Under the pieces are notes generated by a model. The model did no database searches. It had not been told where the DNA came from and saw nothing but the letters and a program-made list of their open reading frames with translations. A DNA stretch of 64,000 nucleotides, from assembly GCF_039822205.1 (NCBI RefSeq), contig NZ_JBAGBW010000002.1, forward strand, positions 100,387 through 164,386, read 5' to 3'. Source of the stretch: Thermodesulfobium sp. 4217-1. Its GTDB lineage: Bacteria; Thermodesulfobiota; Thermodesulfobiia; Thermodesulfobiales; Thermodesulfobiaceae. Shown here piece by piece: positions 1 through 7,742 of this stretch (position 1 is the first letter of the stretch; every line of letters starts with the position of its first letter). The translations under genes and the position numbers were made by a program.

Positions 1-564
1 TTTAGATCGAGAGTTCAGTTAGATAAAATTGTTCTTGGAGAAGGATCTGACGCAAAAGAGCCTGAGCTAAATATTACGCTGTTTCAGTTTCTGCCAAAAG
101 GTGACAAATGCAGTGAGATAGTTCGTATGTGTACAGAGCTTGGTGTTAAGAAATTTGTTCTGGTATATGGTGAGAGAAATTCTTATGGAGAGGTGTCTCT
201 AAATAAGATAAAAAGATGGCAAAAGATTGCACAAGAAGCGGCTGAGCTCGCAGGCAGGGGAGTGGTTCCAGAAATTTTGGGGCCCTATAAACTCTTTAAG
301 ATACCGGATGCGCTTTTTACAGGCAAGATGCTGGTTTTTTGGGAAAATTCGAATCAATCAATTAAAGAGCTGTTTAAATCTGATATTTCTGGAGACTTAT
401 CGGTATTTATCGGTGCTGAAGGCGGGATTTCTTTGAGCGAGATAGAATACCTTCAGTCAAAGGGGGCATACGTTTCATCTTTGGGCGAAAGGATTCTGAG
501 GGTGCAGACGGCAAGCGTGGCTGCATGCAGTATTTTATTTTATCTGTCAAATGACATCAAATAA
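1..564 (+). CDS. rsmE: 16S rRNA m3U1498 methyltransferase RsmE (5' end outside window)
   Basis: The frame is open from base 1, so the true start lies upstream; about 187 C-terminal residues are present. RsmE-type SPOUT enzymes methylate N3 of U1498 in 16S rRNA in the cytoplasm, using S-adenosylmethionine. The visible part contains the family's FLPKGDK-like segment followed by TELGVKK, and the knot region with FIGAEGG, then a LGERILRVQTA segment, which form the cofactor-binding trefoil knot in this family. The 3' end overlaps the next gene by 14 nt, indicating translational coupling. Identification is by recognised motifs; the missing N-terminal PUA-like domain cannot be checked. Confidence 0.9.
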   Translation, partial: FRSRVQLDKIVLGEGSDAKEPELNITLFQFLPKGDKCSEIVRMCTELGVKKFVLVYGERNSYGEVSLNKIKRWQKIAQEAAELAGRGVVPEILGPYKLFKIPDALFTGKMLVFWENSNQSIKELFKSDISGDLSVFIGAEGGISLSEIEYLQSKGAYVSSLGERILRVQTASVAACSILFYLSNDIK

Positions 565-1747
565 AAAGGTTTTTTCTCTTGCATTAGGGTGTAAGGTAAG
601 CCAGGCAGATCTTTCCAAATTTAAAGATCTATTCTTTCCTGACTGTGTGGATGAACCATCAGCTAATTTATCCGATGTAATCATACTAAATAGCTGTGCG
701 GTGACAGAAAATGCTCAAAAAGATTCCGTTAGGATGCTGAAAAAATTTACTAAGCTTAATAAAGATATATATTTTCTTGGATGTGCTGCCTCAATATCTG
801 AGGATTTGAAGAAAATTTTTCCAGGAGTAAATTTCTTTGACAACAAAGAGTTAAGCGATTTATTGAGCAGAAACGTTCATAGTTCGAATTATCACGACAG
901 AAAGAGATATGTCCTTAAAGTTGGAGATGGATGTTGTAGGGAATGCTCTTACTGTATTATAAGATTTTTGCGCGGTCCATTGAAATCAAGACCCTTTGAA
1001 GATATAAGAAAAGAGATTTCTTTGATCCAGGATGTGAATGAAATAGTCTTGAGCGCAATTGAAGTAGCGTTGTGGGGATATGACTTTGGACTTGATATAG
1101 TTTGGCTTTTGAAAGAAATTATTAAATTAATCGAAAATAGAGATATCAAGATAAGACTTGGATCTATTTATCCAGCTCTACTTCTGAACAAAGAATTTGT
1201 AGACTTAATGGCTAACACAGGTAAATTACAGCCGCACCTTCATATTTCTCTACAGAGTGCAAGTCCTGATGTTCTGAGGTCTATGAGAAGATTTACAAAT
1301 TTAGATAAGATTTTAGGCAAAATCTTTGAGATTAAAGAAACAAGAAATGATTTTCTCGTTTCTACCGATATAATTGTAGGCTATCCTACTGAGAGCGATG
1401 AAGATTTTCAGATGACAGTCGACTTTCTTGAGAGGCTTCCTCTTGTAAGGGTTCACTCTTTCCCATTTTCCTCAAGGAAAGGAACTATAGCAGCAGATCT
1501 AAAACCGCTCGATAGAAAGATTCTTTTAGAAAGACAAAAGTTGATAACCGAAAGGTTCTCTCAGTCGAAGATATTAGAGGGATTTATAGGTGAGAGTATA
1601 TCAGATCCCTTATGGGAGAGCGAAGATGAGAACTGGTTGTACGGTCACAGCTCAAACTATATTCCCATCAAACTTAATAAGCGTTTATCAAGAACAGCTA
1701 TTTTAATGGGTAAATCAATAGATAAAAATCATCTGGTTTTAGAGTAA
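551..1747 (+). CDS. mtaB: tRNA methylthiotransferase, radical SAM (MtaB/MiaB family)
   Basis: Predicted to insert a methylthio group into a modified adenosine of tRNA; MtaB acts on t6A37 and MiaB on i6A37. The 398-residue protein has the N-terminal cluster cysteines C14, C49 and C78 (contexts LGCKVSQ, NSCAVTE, LGCAAS) and the radical-SAM CxxxCxxC motif at C128, C132 and C135. The C-terminus (about 350-398) is a degenerate TRAM-like segment with GHSSNYIPIKL. LGCK with a V-S-Q continuation and the short length favour MtaB over MiaB. It starts inside the end of rsmE (14-nt overlap) and ends 11 nt before a convergent gene. Subfamily assignment is by motif only. Confidence 0.85.
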   Translation: MTSNKKVFSLALGCKVSQADLSKFKDLFFPDCVDEPSANLSDVIILNSCAVTENAQKDSVRMLKKFTKLNKDIYFLGCAASISEDLKKIFPGVNFFDNKELSDLLSRNVHSSNYHDRKRYVLKVGDGCCRECSYCIIRFLRGPLKSRPFEDIRKEISLIQDVNEIVLSAIEVALWGYDFGLDIVWLLKEIIKLIENRDIKIRLGSIYPALLLNKEFVDLMANTGKLQPHLHISLQSASPDVLRSMRRFTNLDKILGKIFEIKETRNDFLVSTDIIVGYPTESDEDFQMTVDFLERLPLVRVHSFPFSSRKGTIAADLKPLDRKILLERQKLITERFSQSKILEGFIGESISDPLWESEDENWLYGHSSNYIPIKLNKRLSRTAILMGKSIDKNHLVLE

Positions 1748-1758
1748 GTATATTTACG

Positions 1759-2280
1759 CTATTTTGTTGGAAATCCTGGGATTATTATTGGCAATATTTT
1801 TCTCATAATTGATGCTGATGCCTCCTTCATAGCTCCTTCAAAGGGATTGTTTGTTCTGAAAATTGGAGTGGAGGAGCTACTTTCGCCGTATACAGAGTCG
1901 GTAATTATAACGTTTTCACCTTTCAAGAGGACAATTTTCGCCTTTATGAAAGACTTACCTCCCGATAGTCCGAAGCTAAATTGCGGAATTTTTTTTACAT
2001 CAGTTACCGTTACTATTAGATGGATATTGCTATTGGGATTGATGCCTACGTTATGAGAGTTGAAATCTGATTTTATTATATCGTAGAACTTGGAAAGGTC
2101 CTCGTCGCCCATAGATCTATCGGTAACTTTTCCCGTGCCCTTTGGCACATATATAGAGGAGTCTGCCTGGACATCAAGATTTATCTGCTGCAAATATGTA
2201 TTATTCATCTCTTCTGCGTGTGCTGAAGTTGATGCGGCAAAAAATAGCAAGAAAGCTGTTATAAAAATTAAAAATTTCAT
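1759..2280 (-). CDS. Secreted protein of unknown function
   Basis: I do not recognise a family. An upstream ATG at 2313 exists, but the start is placed at 2280 because GAGGTG lies about 8 nt upstream and this gives a clean signal peptide (MKFLIF, hydrophobic core, SAHA-EE cleavage region). The mature part of about 150 residues has a segment resembling small envelope proteins of beta/alpha type (IHLIVTVTDVKK, then a glycine/serine-rich strand region) and ends in IIIPGFPTK. It lies 20 nt downstream of the NlpC/P60 gene on the same strand and is probably co-transcribed, which suggests a periplasmic or cell-wall role by context only. Confidence 0.6.
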   Translation of the reverse strand: MKFLIFITAFLLFFAASTSAHAEEMNNTYLQQINLDVQADSSIYVPKGTGKVTDRSMGDEDLSKFYDIIKSDFNSHNVGINPNSNIHLIVTVTDVKKIPQFSFGLSGGKSFIKAKIVLLKGENVIITDSVYGESSSSTPIFRTNNPFEGAMKEASASIMRKILPIIIPGFPTK

Positions 2281-2299
2281 ATTTATCACCTCGTTAAAT

Positions 2300-3550
2300 T
2301 TATGGTATTTCAACTGCTGTAGTCAAAGACTCTAAAAAGCTTTTAGAGTTAGCCCTTCTTGTACTAATTATATCAGTAACTGCTACTTTATAGTCCCTTA
2401 CAAGATAGCCGTTTTGGTAATACGATGTGATGTCGTTAATTACATAGGCAGAATTATCAAAATATCCAAGATAGAGCATCACGTGATCGGGCATAAACAG
2501 AAGCGCTCCAGGTTTAAGTCTTTTTATGATATCCAATCTTTCATTATATTCAAGGTCCTTGAAAGAAAACCTGTTTCCAGGTAGCAGCTCTTGAATGTCT
2601 GCATTTCTTGGGAAGGTAAAACCAAAGGTTTTAAAGATATCTTGAACGAAAGATGAGCAATCGTGAAAACCATTTTCTCCACCCCAACCGTAAGGTTGAT
2701 TTAGCATTTTAAAGGCCTGGTCTATAATATCTTTTCTCGTATAAGGCAGATATTGAAAAACTGCATCAGAAGTTGGGATTTGTCCCGTTACAAAGCTAAC
2801 TATGCCTGATTTATCTCTTATAGGCACCTCTACCTTCCAATAGCCGTTTATTGGTGTCTTTTCCTGCAATATGAATTTGATTCCCATATTTACATCTTGA
2901 TATTCTCCCGTATCGAACGTCAATCTCGATTTCGAAGAAGTAGTCGTTATAAAATTAGCGTTTAGCGAACCTATGTAATTTGTAAAGTCTTTTTTATTCT
3001 GGAAAAATGCGACGTCCTTTTTTAAGATCCAGCCATTATAATTCTTGCCCTGAACGAATAGCCAGTATTGACTCTTGTCCTCAGTTAATACCAATATCGG
3101 TTCATTTATTTCAAAGGTTGTCTCTTGAAACTGATCGAAGCCAGAAGAATCGGAGTTATAGGTAGCTTTCAACAATGTCGGAAAGGTTCTTACGTTTACT
3201 CTTTTTAACGTAATTGCGTATCTTATGGTATTCATATCGTTTATAACGATATTGTTTGTGAAATATTGGTGTTCGTAATAGGTTGAATCTATGTATAGAG
3301 GAAAGTAGTCATCGTTTTGGAAGATGAGCTTTTCTAATTCTGTTTTTGAGATTTTATCTTTGAAGGTTCTAAGGGAAACGATGCCCTTAATCTTTTTATT
3401 GAAATTGTTGATTTCAATATTTGTCATTAATATATCGCTACTTAGTTCAGATCTGTAATTATCAATGCTAAAATCCGCATAACAAAGGCCGTTAGCCTGA
3501 AATAGCAGCAATATAAATATTATTAAGTTTAGCTTAAAGATTGTTTTCAC
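2300..3550 (-). CDS. Secreted NlpC/P60 peptidoglycan endopeptidase with SH3-like domains
   Basis: Predicted gamma-D-glutamyl-diamino-acid cysteine peptidase acting on cell-wall peptides in the periplasm. A GTG at 3550 is the preferred start since it gives a signal peptide beginning MKTIFKLNL with a long hydrophobic core; the frame stays open to 3610 but that extension is buried in the upstream gene. Numbered from the GTG, residues about 115-260 look like two SH3b domains and the C-terminal third is NlpC/P60, with catalytic Cys298 (HDCSSFV), His356 (PDHVMLYLG) and a third polar residue near 372. The architecture resembles YkfC-type cell-wall recycling hydrolases. The GTG overlaps the upstream PAS-GGDEF gene by 17 nt. 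Confidence 0.85.
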   Translation of the reverse strand: MKTIFKLNLIIFILLLFQANGLCYADFSIDNYRSELSSDILMTNIEINNFNKKIKGIVSLRTFKDKISKTELEKLIFQNDDYFPLYIDSTYYEHQYFTNNIVINDMNTIRYAITLKRVNVRTFPTLLKATYNSDSSGFDQFQETTFEINEPILVLTEDKSQYWLFVQGKNYNGWILKKDVAFFQNKKDFTNYIGSLNANFITTTSSKSRLTFDTGEYQDVNMGIKFILQEKTPINGYWKVEVPIRDKSGIVSFVTGQIPTSDAVFQYLPYTRKDIIDQAFKMLNQPYGWGGENGFHDCSSFVQDIFKTFGFTFPRNADIQELLPGNRFSFKDLEYNERLDIIKRLKPGALLFMPDHVMLYLGYFDNSAYVINDITSYYQNGYLVRDYKVAVTDIISTRRANSKSFLESLTTAVEIP

Positions 3551-5270
3551 AATGGAATAAAAACCTGTTGCCTCCTGAATTTTTTGCCTTGTACATTGCA
3601 GTATCTGCATTGGTTAGAAGCTCTTCGTAGCTTTTGGCATCGTATGGGTATGTGCTTATTCCTATGCTTATACCCAGCTTAAAAGAATGGCCGTTGACCG
3701 TAAATGGTTCTTCAAATAATTGGAGAATTCTTTCTGCTAATGGTCTTATTTCGCTTTTGTCTTTTAGATCTGGCACTAAAACTGCAAATTCGTCTCCACC
3801 CATCCTTGCTAATATGTCCGTTTCTCTAATTCTTTCCTGAAGCTTTGCGCTTACTATCTGCAGGAGATTGTCTCCTATTTGGTGCCCTTCAGAATCGTTT
3901 ACGTCTTTGAATCTGTCAAGATCTAAAAACATTACTCCTAAGTATGTTCCGTTCCTTTTTGCTCTTGAGATTTCATAGTGAACTCTGTCAGAAAAAAGCG
4001 TTCTGTTTGACAATCCTGTGAGGTGATCGTGAAAAGCAAGATAGTTTAGTTTATTTTCCAATAGTTTTTTCTCTGTGACGTTTCTGACTATTAGCAAAAC
4101 CATGTCCTGGTCTCCTATGTGGCATTTCTTTATGTCCATCTCCACACAGATGTTTTGGGAGCCCTTGCTAATTAACTCTGCCTGAACGCCATTGACATAC
4201 TCTCCTGAGGTTAACTTCTCAATAAGGGCCTCTTTTTCTTTGCCTGGGGTAATAATGTCCTCTATAGTTAGATTTAAAATTTCTTCTTTATTTCTATTTA
4301 AAAATGTGCAGGTGATATCGTTTACCTCTACAAGTTTTTCAAATTGTCCTCTTTTTGGAATGGGAAAGAGCAGAACTGCTTCGCTTATGCTGTTAAAGAG
4401 AACTCTGAAGCGTCTTTCCTTCTCTTCTAAATCTTTATTGATTTTTGAAATTTTAGATATATCTCTCAGGCTTAAAACGTATGCGGTTTTTTCTCCTACA
4501 ATCTTTGATATGCTTGCGCCTACTACAATTGGGCTATTTTTCTTGTTTTTTATTCTAAAGTCAATGTGTACATTTTTGACAATATTTGAAAAACTTGATA
4601 CTACCGATTCAAGGTCTTGGTCCTCTACGAATTCATAAAAGTAGTGGCCTATGATTTCATAATCGTGATATCCCAAGATCTTGTTTACCGATGGGGTTAC
4701 TGACAATACCCTAAAGTCATCTGAGAGCTCCATTATCGCGTCTGATATATTTTCCAGAATTTTTGCGTAATGGAGTTCTTTGCCTCTTATCTCAGCTTCT
4801 TTGGCAATCCTCTCACTAATGTCTCTGGCTATTATAATGTAATACCACTGAGAAGAAAACCTTTTTGATGTTATTGTAATTTCTACGGGAATTTTTCTAC
4901 CGTCTTTGCATATTAACTCGGTAACAATAGATTTTGTAAAGTCTTTTGAGACAACATAATCAAAAATTTCTAAGTATTCGCTTTCATTAATATTTATGAA
5001 TTCAAGAATTGACATCTTTTCTAACTCTTTTAAGCTAAAGCCCAAATTTTTTATTACGCTAAGGTTTGCGTCAATCAGCCTTTTGTTTGAGAAGTTTATA
5101 AGAAAGATCATATCTGTAGAGCTGTCAAGAAGAGCCCTGAAGCGCTCAAGATATTGAATTTTTTCTCTTAATTCGCCGTAATATGTTTTTTTTGAGGAAT
5201 CTTCTCCTAAACCTATTAGCTGTTTTCTAATGCTTTCAATAAATGATGGCTCTTTAGCTATTTCTCTCAA
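3534..5270 (-). CDS. Diguanylate cyclase with three PAS domains (PAS-PAS-PAS-GGDEF)
   Basis: Predicted to make cyclic-di-GMP from two GTP in response to a signal sensed by the PAS domains. There are PAS repeats at about residues 45-155, 165-275 and 290-400, then a GGDEF domain from 410. The catalytic motif GGDEF is at 491-495 and the product-inhibition I-site RETD at 482-485, five residues upstream. No transmembrane segment is seen, so it is probably cytoplasmic. The start is TTG at 5270, set by GGAGGTG at 5281-5287. It overlaps the end of the upstream alcohol dehydrogenase gene by 17 nt and the downstream hydrolase start by 17 nt, so all three are likely one transcript. Confidence 0.9.
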   Translation of the reverse strand: MREIAKEPSFIESIRKQLIGLGEDSSKKTYYGELREKIQYLERFRALLDSSTDMIFLINFSNKRLIDANLSVIKNLGFSLKELEKMSILEFININESEYLEIFDYVVSKDFTKSIVTELICKDGRKIPVEITITSKRFSSQWYYIIIARDISERIAKEAEIRGKELHYAKILENISDAIMELSDDFRVLSVTPSVNKILGYHDYEIIGHYFYEFVEDQDLESVVSSFSNIVKNVHIDFRIKNKKNSPIVVGASISKIVGEKTAYVLSLRDISKISKINKDLEEKERRFRVLFNSISEAVLLFPIPKRGQFEKLVEVNDITCTFLNRNKEEILNLTIEDIITPGKEKEALIEKLTSGEYVNGVQAELISKGSQNICVEMDIKKCHIGDQDMVLLIVRNVTEKKLLENKLNYLAFHDHLTGLSNRTLFSDRVHYEISRAKRNGTYLGVMFLDLDRFKDVNDSEGHQIGDNLLQIVSAKLQERIRETDILARMGGDEFAVLVPDLKDKSEIRPLAERILQLFEEPFTVNGHSFKLGISIGISTYPYDAKSYEELLTNADTAMYKAKNSGGNRFLFHCENNL

Positions 5271-6423
5271 TGAATTCTTTCACCTCCTTTAAAGTTGGCA
5301 TAACTGGATTTGTTAGCATACAAGGATCGTTTACTGCATGTCTTGAGATTATATCTATTTCACCCTTTTTTAGCTGTAAATCTTTTAATGTAATATTAAA
5401 CCCAATTTTGTTCTTTAAATCGATAACGCTCTCAATTAATAGTTTCTTTCTGTCTTCTTCTTTTAGATTTTTTAAGTCATACCCTAAGCTTTCACTAATT
5501 TTGTCGTATCTGTAAGCCGCATATGGGTAATTGAATCCTATTACGCTGTCTAAAAGTATGGCGTTGCAGGTTCCATGCCTGATATCTTTGTACCCTCCTA
5601 TGCTGTGCGCTATGGCATGAACCATTCCCAGACTGGCATTCGAGAAAGCCATTCCTGCCATAAGGCTTGCGAGCATTAGATCCTCTAAGTAATTGATATT
5701 TTTTGGATCTTTGGCTGCTTTTGGAAGGGTTTCAAAAATAAGATTTATGGCTTTTAGGGCAAACATATCGGTAATGGGAGATGAGCCCAATGATACGTAG
5801 GATTCAACTGCGTGCGTCAATGCATCAAGGGATGTGGCTATCAAAAGCTCTTTTGGCAAGGTTGTCATAGTTTTTGGATCTATTATTGATATGTCAGGAA
5901 TTAGCGACTTGCTGACTATCGCCATTTTGTATTTTTCATCAGTGTTCTTAATAATTGCAAATTGCGACACATCTGCTGAGCTGCCGCAGGTTGTAGGCAC
6001 GCAAATTATTGGAGGCATTGGATGCACGATCTTATCAATTCCCTCGTAGTCTCTTATAGAGCCCGGATTTGTACACATTATGCCTGCTGCCTTTGCAGCG
6101 TCTATTACGCTTCCGCCACCTACTGCAATTATAGAATCGCAATCACAATTTCTTATAACTTTTGCAATTTCTTCGACTTCGTAGTCCTTTGGATTTTCTG
6201 TGATATTCTCAAATATACAGTAATTTATATTAATTTCTTCTAGTTGCTTAAAAATATTTTTGGCCCAGCCAACTTTCAATACCCCTGAGTCAGTAATTAC
6301 AATGGGCGATGTGAGGGAAAAGTTCTTAATATATCTTTTTACATAATCTATAGAGTCAGTTCCAAATATGAATTCGGGAGCAACGAACTTTGAAATCCTA
6401 TACATTGGCTTCTCTATACTCAT
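5254..6423 (-). CDS. Iron-containing alcohol dehydrogenase
   Basis: A 389-residue group III (Fe-dependent) NAD(P) alcohol dehydrogenase, interconverting alcohols with aldehydes or ketones in the cytoplasm. The nucleotide-binding GGGSVIDAAK lies at about 102-111. The metal ligands expected from the family are present: Asp200 and His204 (DALTHAVESY), His269 (HAIAH) and His283 (DIRHGTCNA), with the same spacing as in FucO-type enzymes. Start ATG with GGGGAG upstream. It is first in a minus-strand cluster with the PAS-GGDEF and NlpC/P60 genes. The substrate cannot be told from sequence. Confidence 0.9.
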   Translation of the reverse strand: MSIEKPMYRISKFVAPEFIFGTDSIDYVKRYIKNFSLTSPIVITDSGVLKVGWAKNIFKQLEEININYCIFENITENPKDYEVEEIAKVIRNCDCDSIIAVGGGSVIDAAKAAGIMCTNPGSIRDYEGIDKIVHPMPPIICVPTTCGSSADVSQFAIIKNTDEKYKMAIVSKSLIPDISIIDPKTMTTLPKELLIATSLDALTHAVESYVSLGSSPITDMFALKAINLIFETLPKAAKDPKNINYLEDLMLASLMAGMAFSNASLGMVHAIAHSIGGYKDIRHGTCNAILLDSVIGFNYPYAAYRYDKISESLGYDLKNLKEEDRKKLLIESVIDLKNKIGFNITLKDLQLKKGEIDIISRHAVNDPCMLTNPVMPTLKEVKEFIERNS

Positions 6424-6467
6424 AACATTCTCCCCTAAAATGTGGCGTTATAAACAAATATATAAGC

Positions 6468-6496
6468 ATTATATAACTAATTAAAAGATTTTTCCA
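6468..6496 (-). promoter_or_regulatory. Candidate sigma-70 promoter for the alcohol dehydrogenase cluster
   Basis: On the minus strand a perfect TATAAT (rc of 6468-6473) is preceded by TGGAAA (rc of 6491-6496) with a 17-nt spacer. The -35 box is weak, the -10 box is consensus. It sits 45 nt upstream of the start codon in a 115-nt AT-rich gap. Confidence 0.4.
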
Positions 6497-6538
6497 CTGT
6501 ACATATATATAGAATTGTTAAAATTTCTTTTATAATTT

Positions 6539-7741
6539 TTATACCTCAAATTTTTTGAAAAACATATAAAAACATACAAGATAGAGTATTTGAAATGCTG
6601 CACCTATGATAAATGGGGTGGTATAGTCTTTGTGTGCAAAAAATATTCCAGTTATGAATGGCCCAATTGATAGTGACAATATTTGAGAGAAGTTGTTTAT
6701 GCTCAGTGCCAGGGTGGCCTTAGTTCTGGTAATATTAGCGACAAGAGCTTGTCTGGCGCCTATATTCCCTCTATTCAAAAAGGATCTGATCATATAAAAA
6801 AATCCTGCTAATAGTGAACTTGGAGACGCGATCATCAACAACAAAGACATAAGCCCGCCAAACCTCATAAAGGTAACAGTTTTTGCTGCGCCGAGTTTTT
6901 TGACAATATATATGGATAAGATGCTTGAAAGAGAAGTCATAAATAGTGAAATTGTAAATATTATTCCAAGATCAAATGCATTGCTGTTAAATTTGAGCTT
7001 AAACCAGTAGGGCAAAAGAGGCATTATAAAACCAAGAGAGAGACCGTTGAGCGAATTTATTGCAAAAAGCAGTATTAAGCTCCTGTTTTCTTTTTTATTA
7101 ATCTTTTTTTCTTCTTCAGAGTCTTTATCTATACTATTGTTTTGAGCTATAGGGTCGCTCTTTACTTTAGTGATAAGGTAAAAGCAAATTATGTTCCAGA
7201 ATATTATGGTAAGAAAGACTAGTCTAAATGCAAGGTCTGGAACAATAATTTTTGATAGAAATTCAGGAATAGTTGCAACCATTGTTCCTATGCCCATTCC
7301 ACAAAATATTAAAGAGTTATTCAGACTAAAAATCGCTGATTTCCTGCTGTATTTTATCAGGTCATTTAGCCAGGAGACCTCTATTATCGCAAATGGACCA
7401 GAACCGCCCATACCGCTTCTGCCAAAACCACCGATTATAGCTACGCCCCCAAGAAGTAGGTTGTTTGAGGTAAAAAGGGCAATTGTTGCACAGATTATAA
7501 GAACTATTTGGAATCCTAAGATGAACTTTTTCTTATCATATTTTCCTGCAGTTAAGCCAAAGAGAAATGATAGCATACCATTTATAAACAGGCTGGCACT
7601 AAAGAGGGCGCCTATAGAAACAGCACCCCAGCCTATCTGGTGTAAATATAGAGGAAAGTCAATTAGAAGTGTGCCCTGACCAATACTTCTTATTGCCCTT
7701 GCGTAAACTAAATATTTTTCTTCATCTAATATAGATCTAAT
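6539..7741 (-). CDS. MFS transporter, probable ATT start codon
   Basis: A major facilitator superfamily permease of the cytoplasmic membrane, substrate unknown. The first ATG in frame is at 7576 and would give 345 residues missing the first transmembrane helix. The frame is open and clearly coding upstream, encoding EEKYLVYARAIRSIGQG and PLYLHQIGWGAVSIG, typical MFS helix-1 sequence. No ATG, GTG or TTG occurs between 7576 and the in-frame stop. The only start with a ribosome site is ATT at 7741, 5 nt after AAGAAGGG (7747-7754). With it the protein is 400 residues, the normal MFS length of 12 helices. It starts 1 nt after the RND pump stop codon, so it is likely the third gene of the efflux operon. 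Confidence 0.8.
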   Translation of the reverse strand: MRSILDEEKYLVYARAIRSIGQGTLLIDFPLYLHQIGWGAVSIGALFSASLFINGMLSFLFGLTAGKYDKKKFILGFQIVLIICATIALFTSNNLLLGGVAIIGGFGRSGMGGSGPFAIIEVSWLNDLIKYSRKSAIFSLNNSLIFCGMGIGTMVATIPEFLSKIIVPDLAFRLVFLTIIFWNIICFYLITKVKSDPIAQNNSIDKDSEEEKKINKKENRSLILLFAINSLNGLSLGFIMPLLPYWFKLKFNSNAFDLGIIFTISLFMTSLSSILSIYIVKKLGAAKTVTFMRFGGLMSLLLMIASPSSLLAGFFYMIRSFLNRGNIGARQALVANITRTKATLALSINNFSQILSLSIGPFITGIFFAHKDYTTPFIIGAAFQILYLVCFYMFFKKFEV

Positions 7742-7742
7742 A

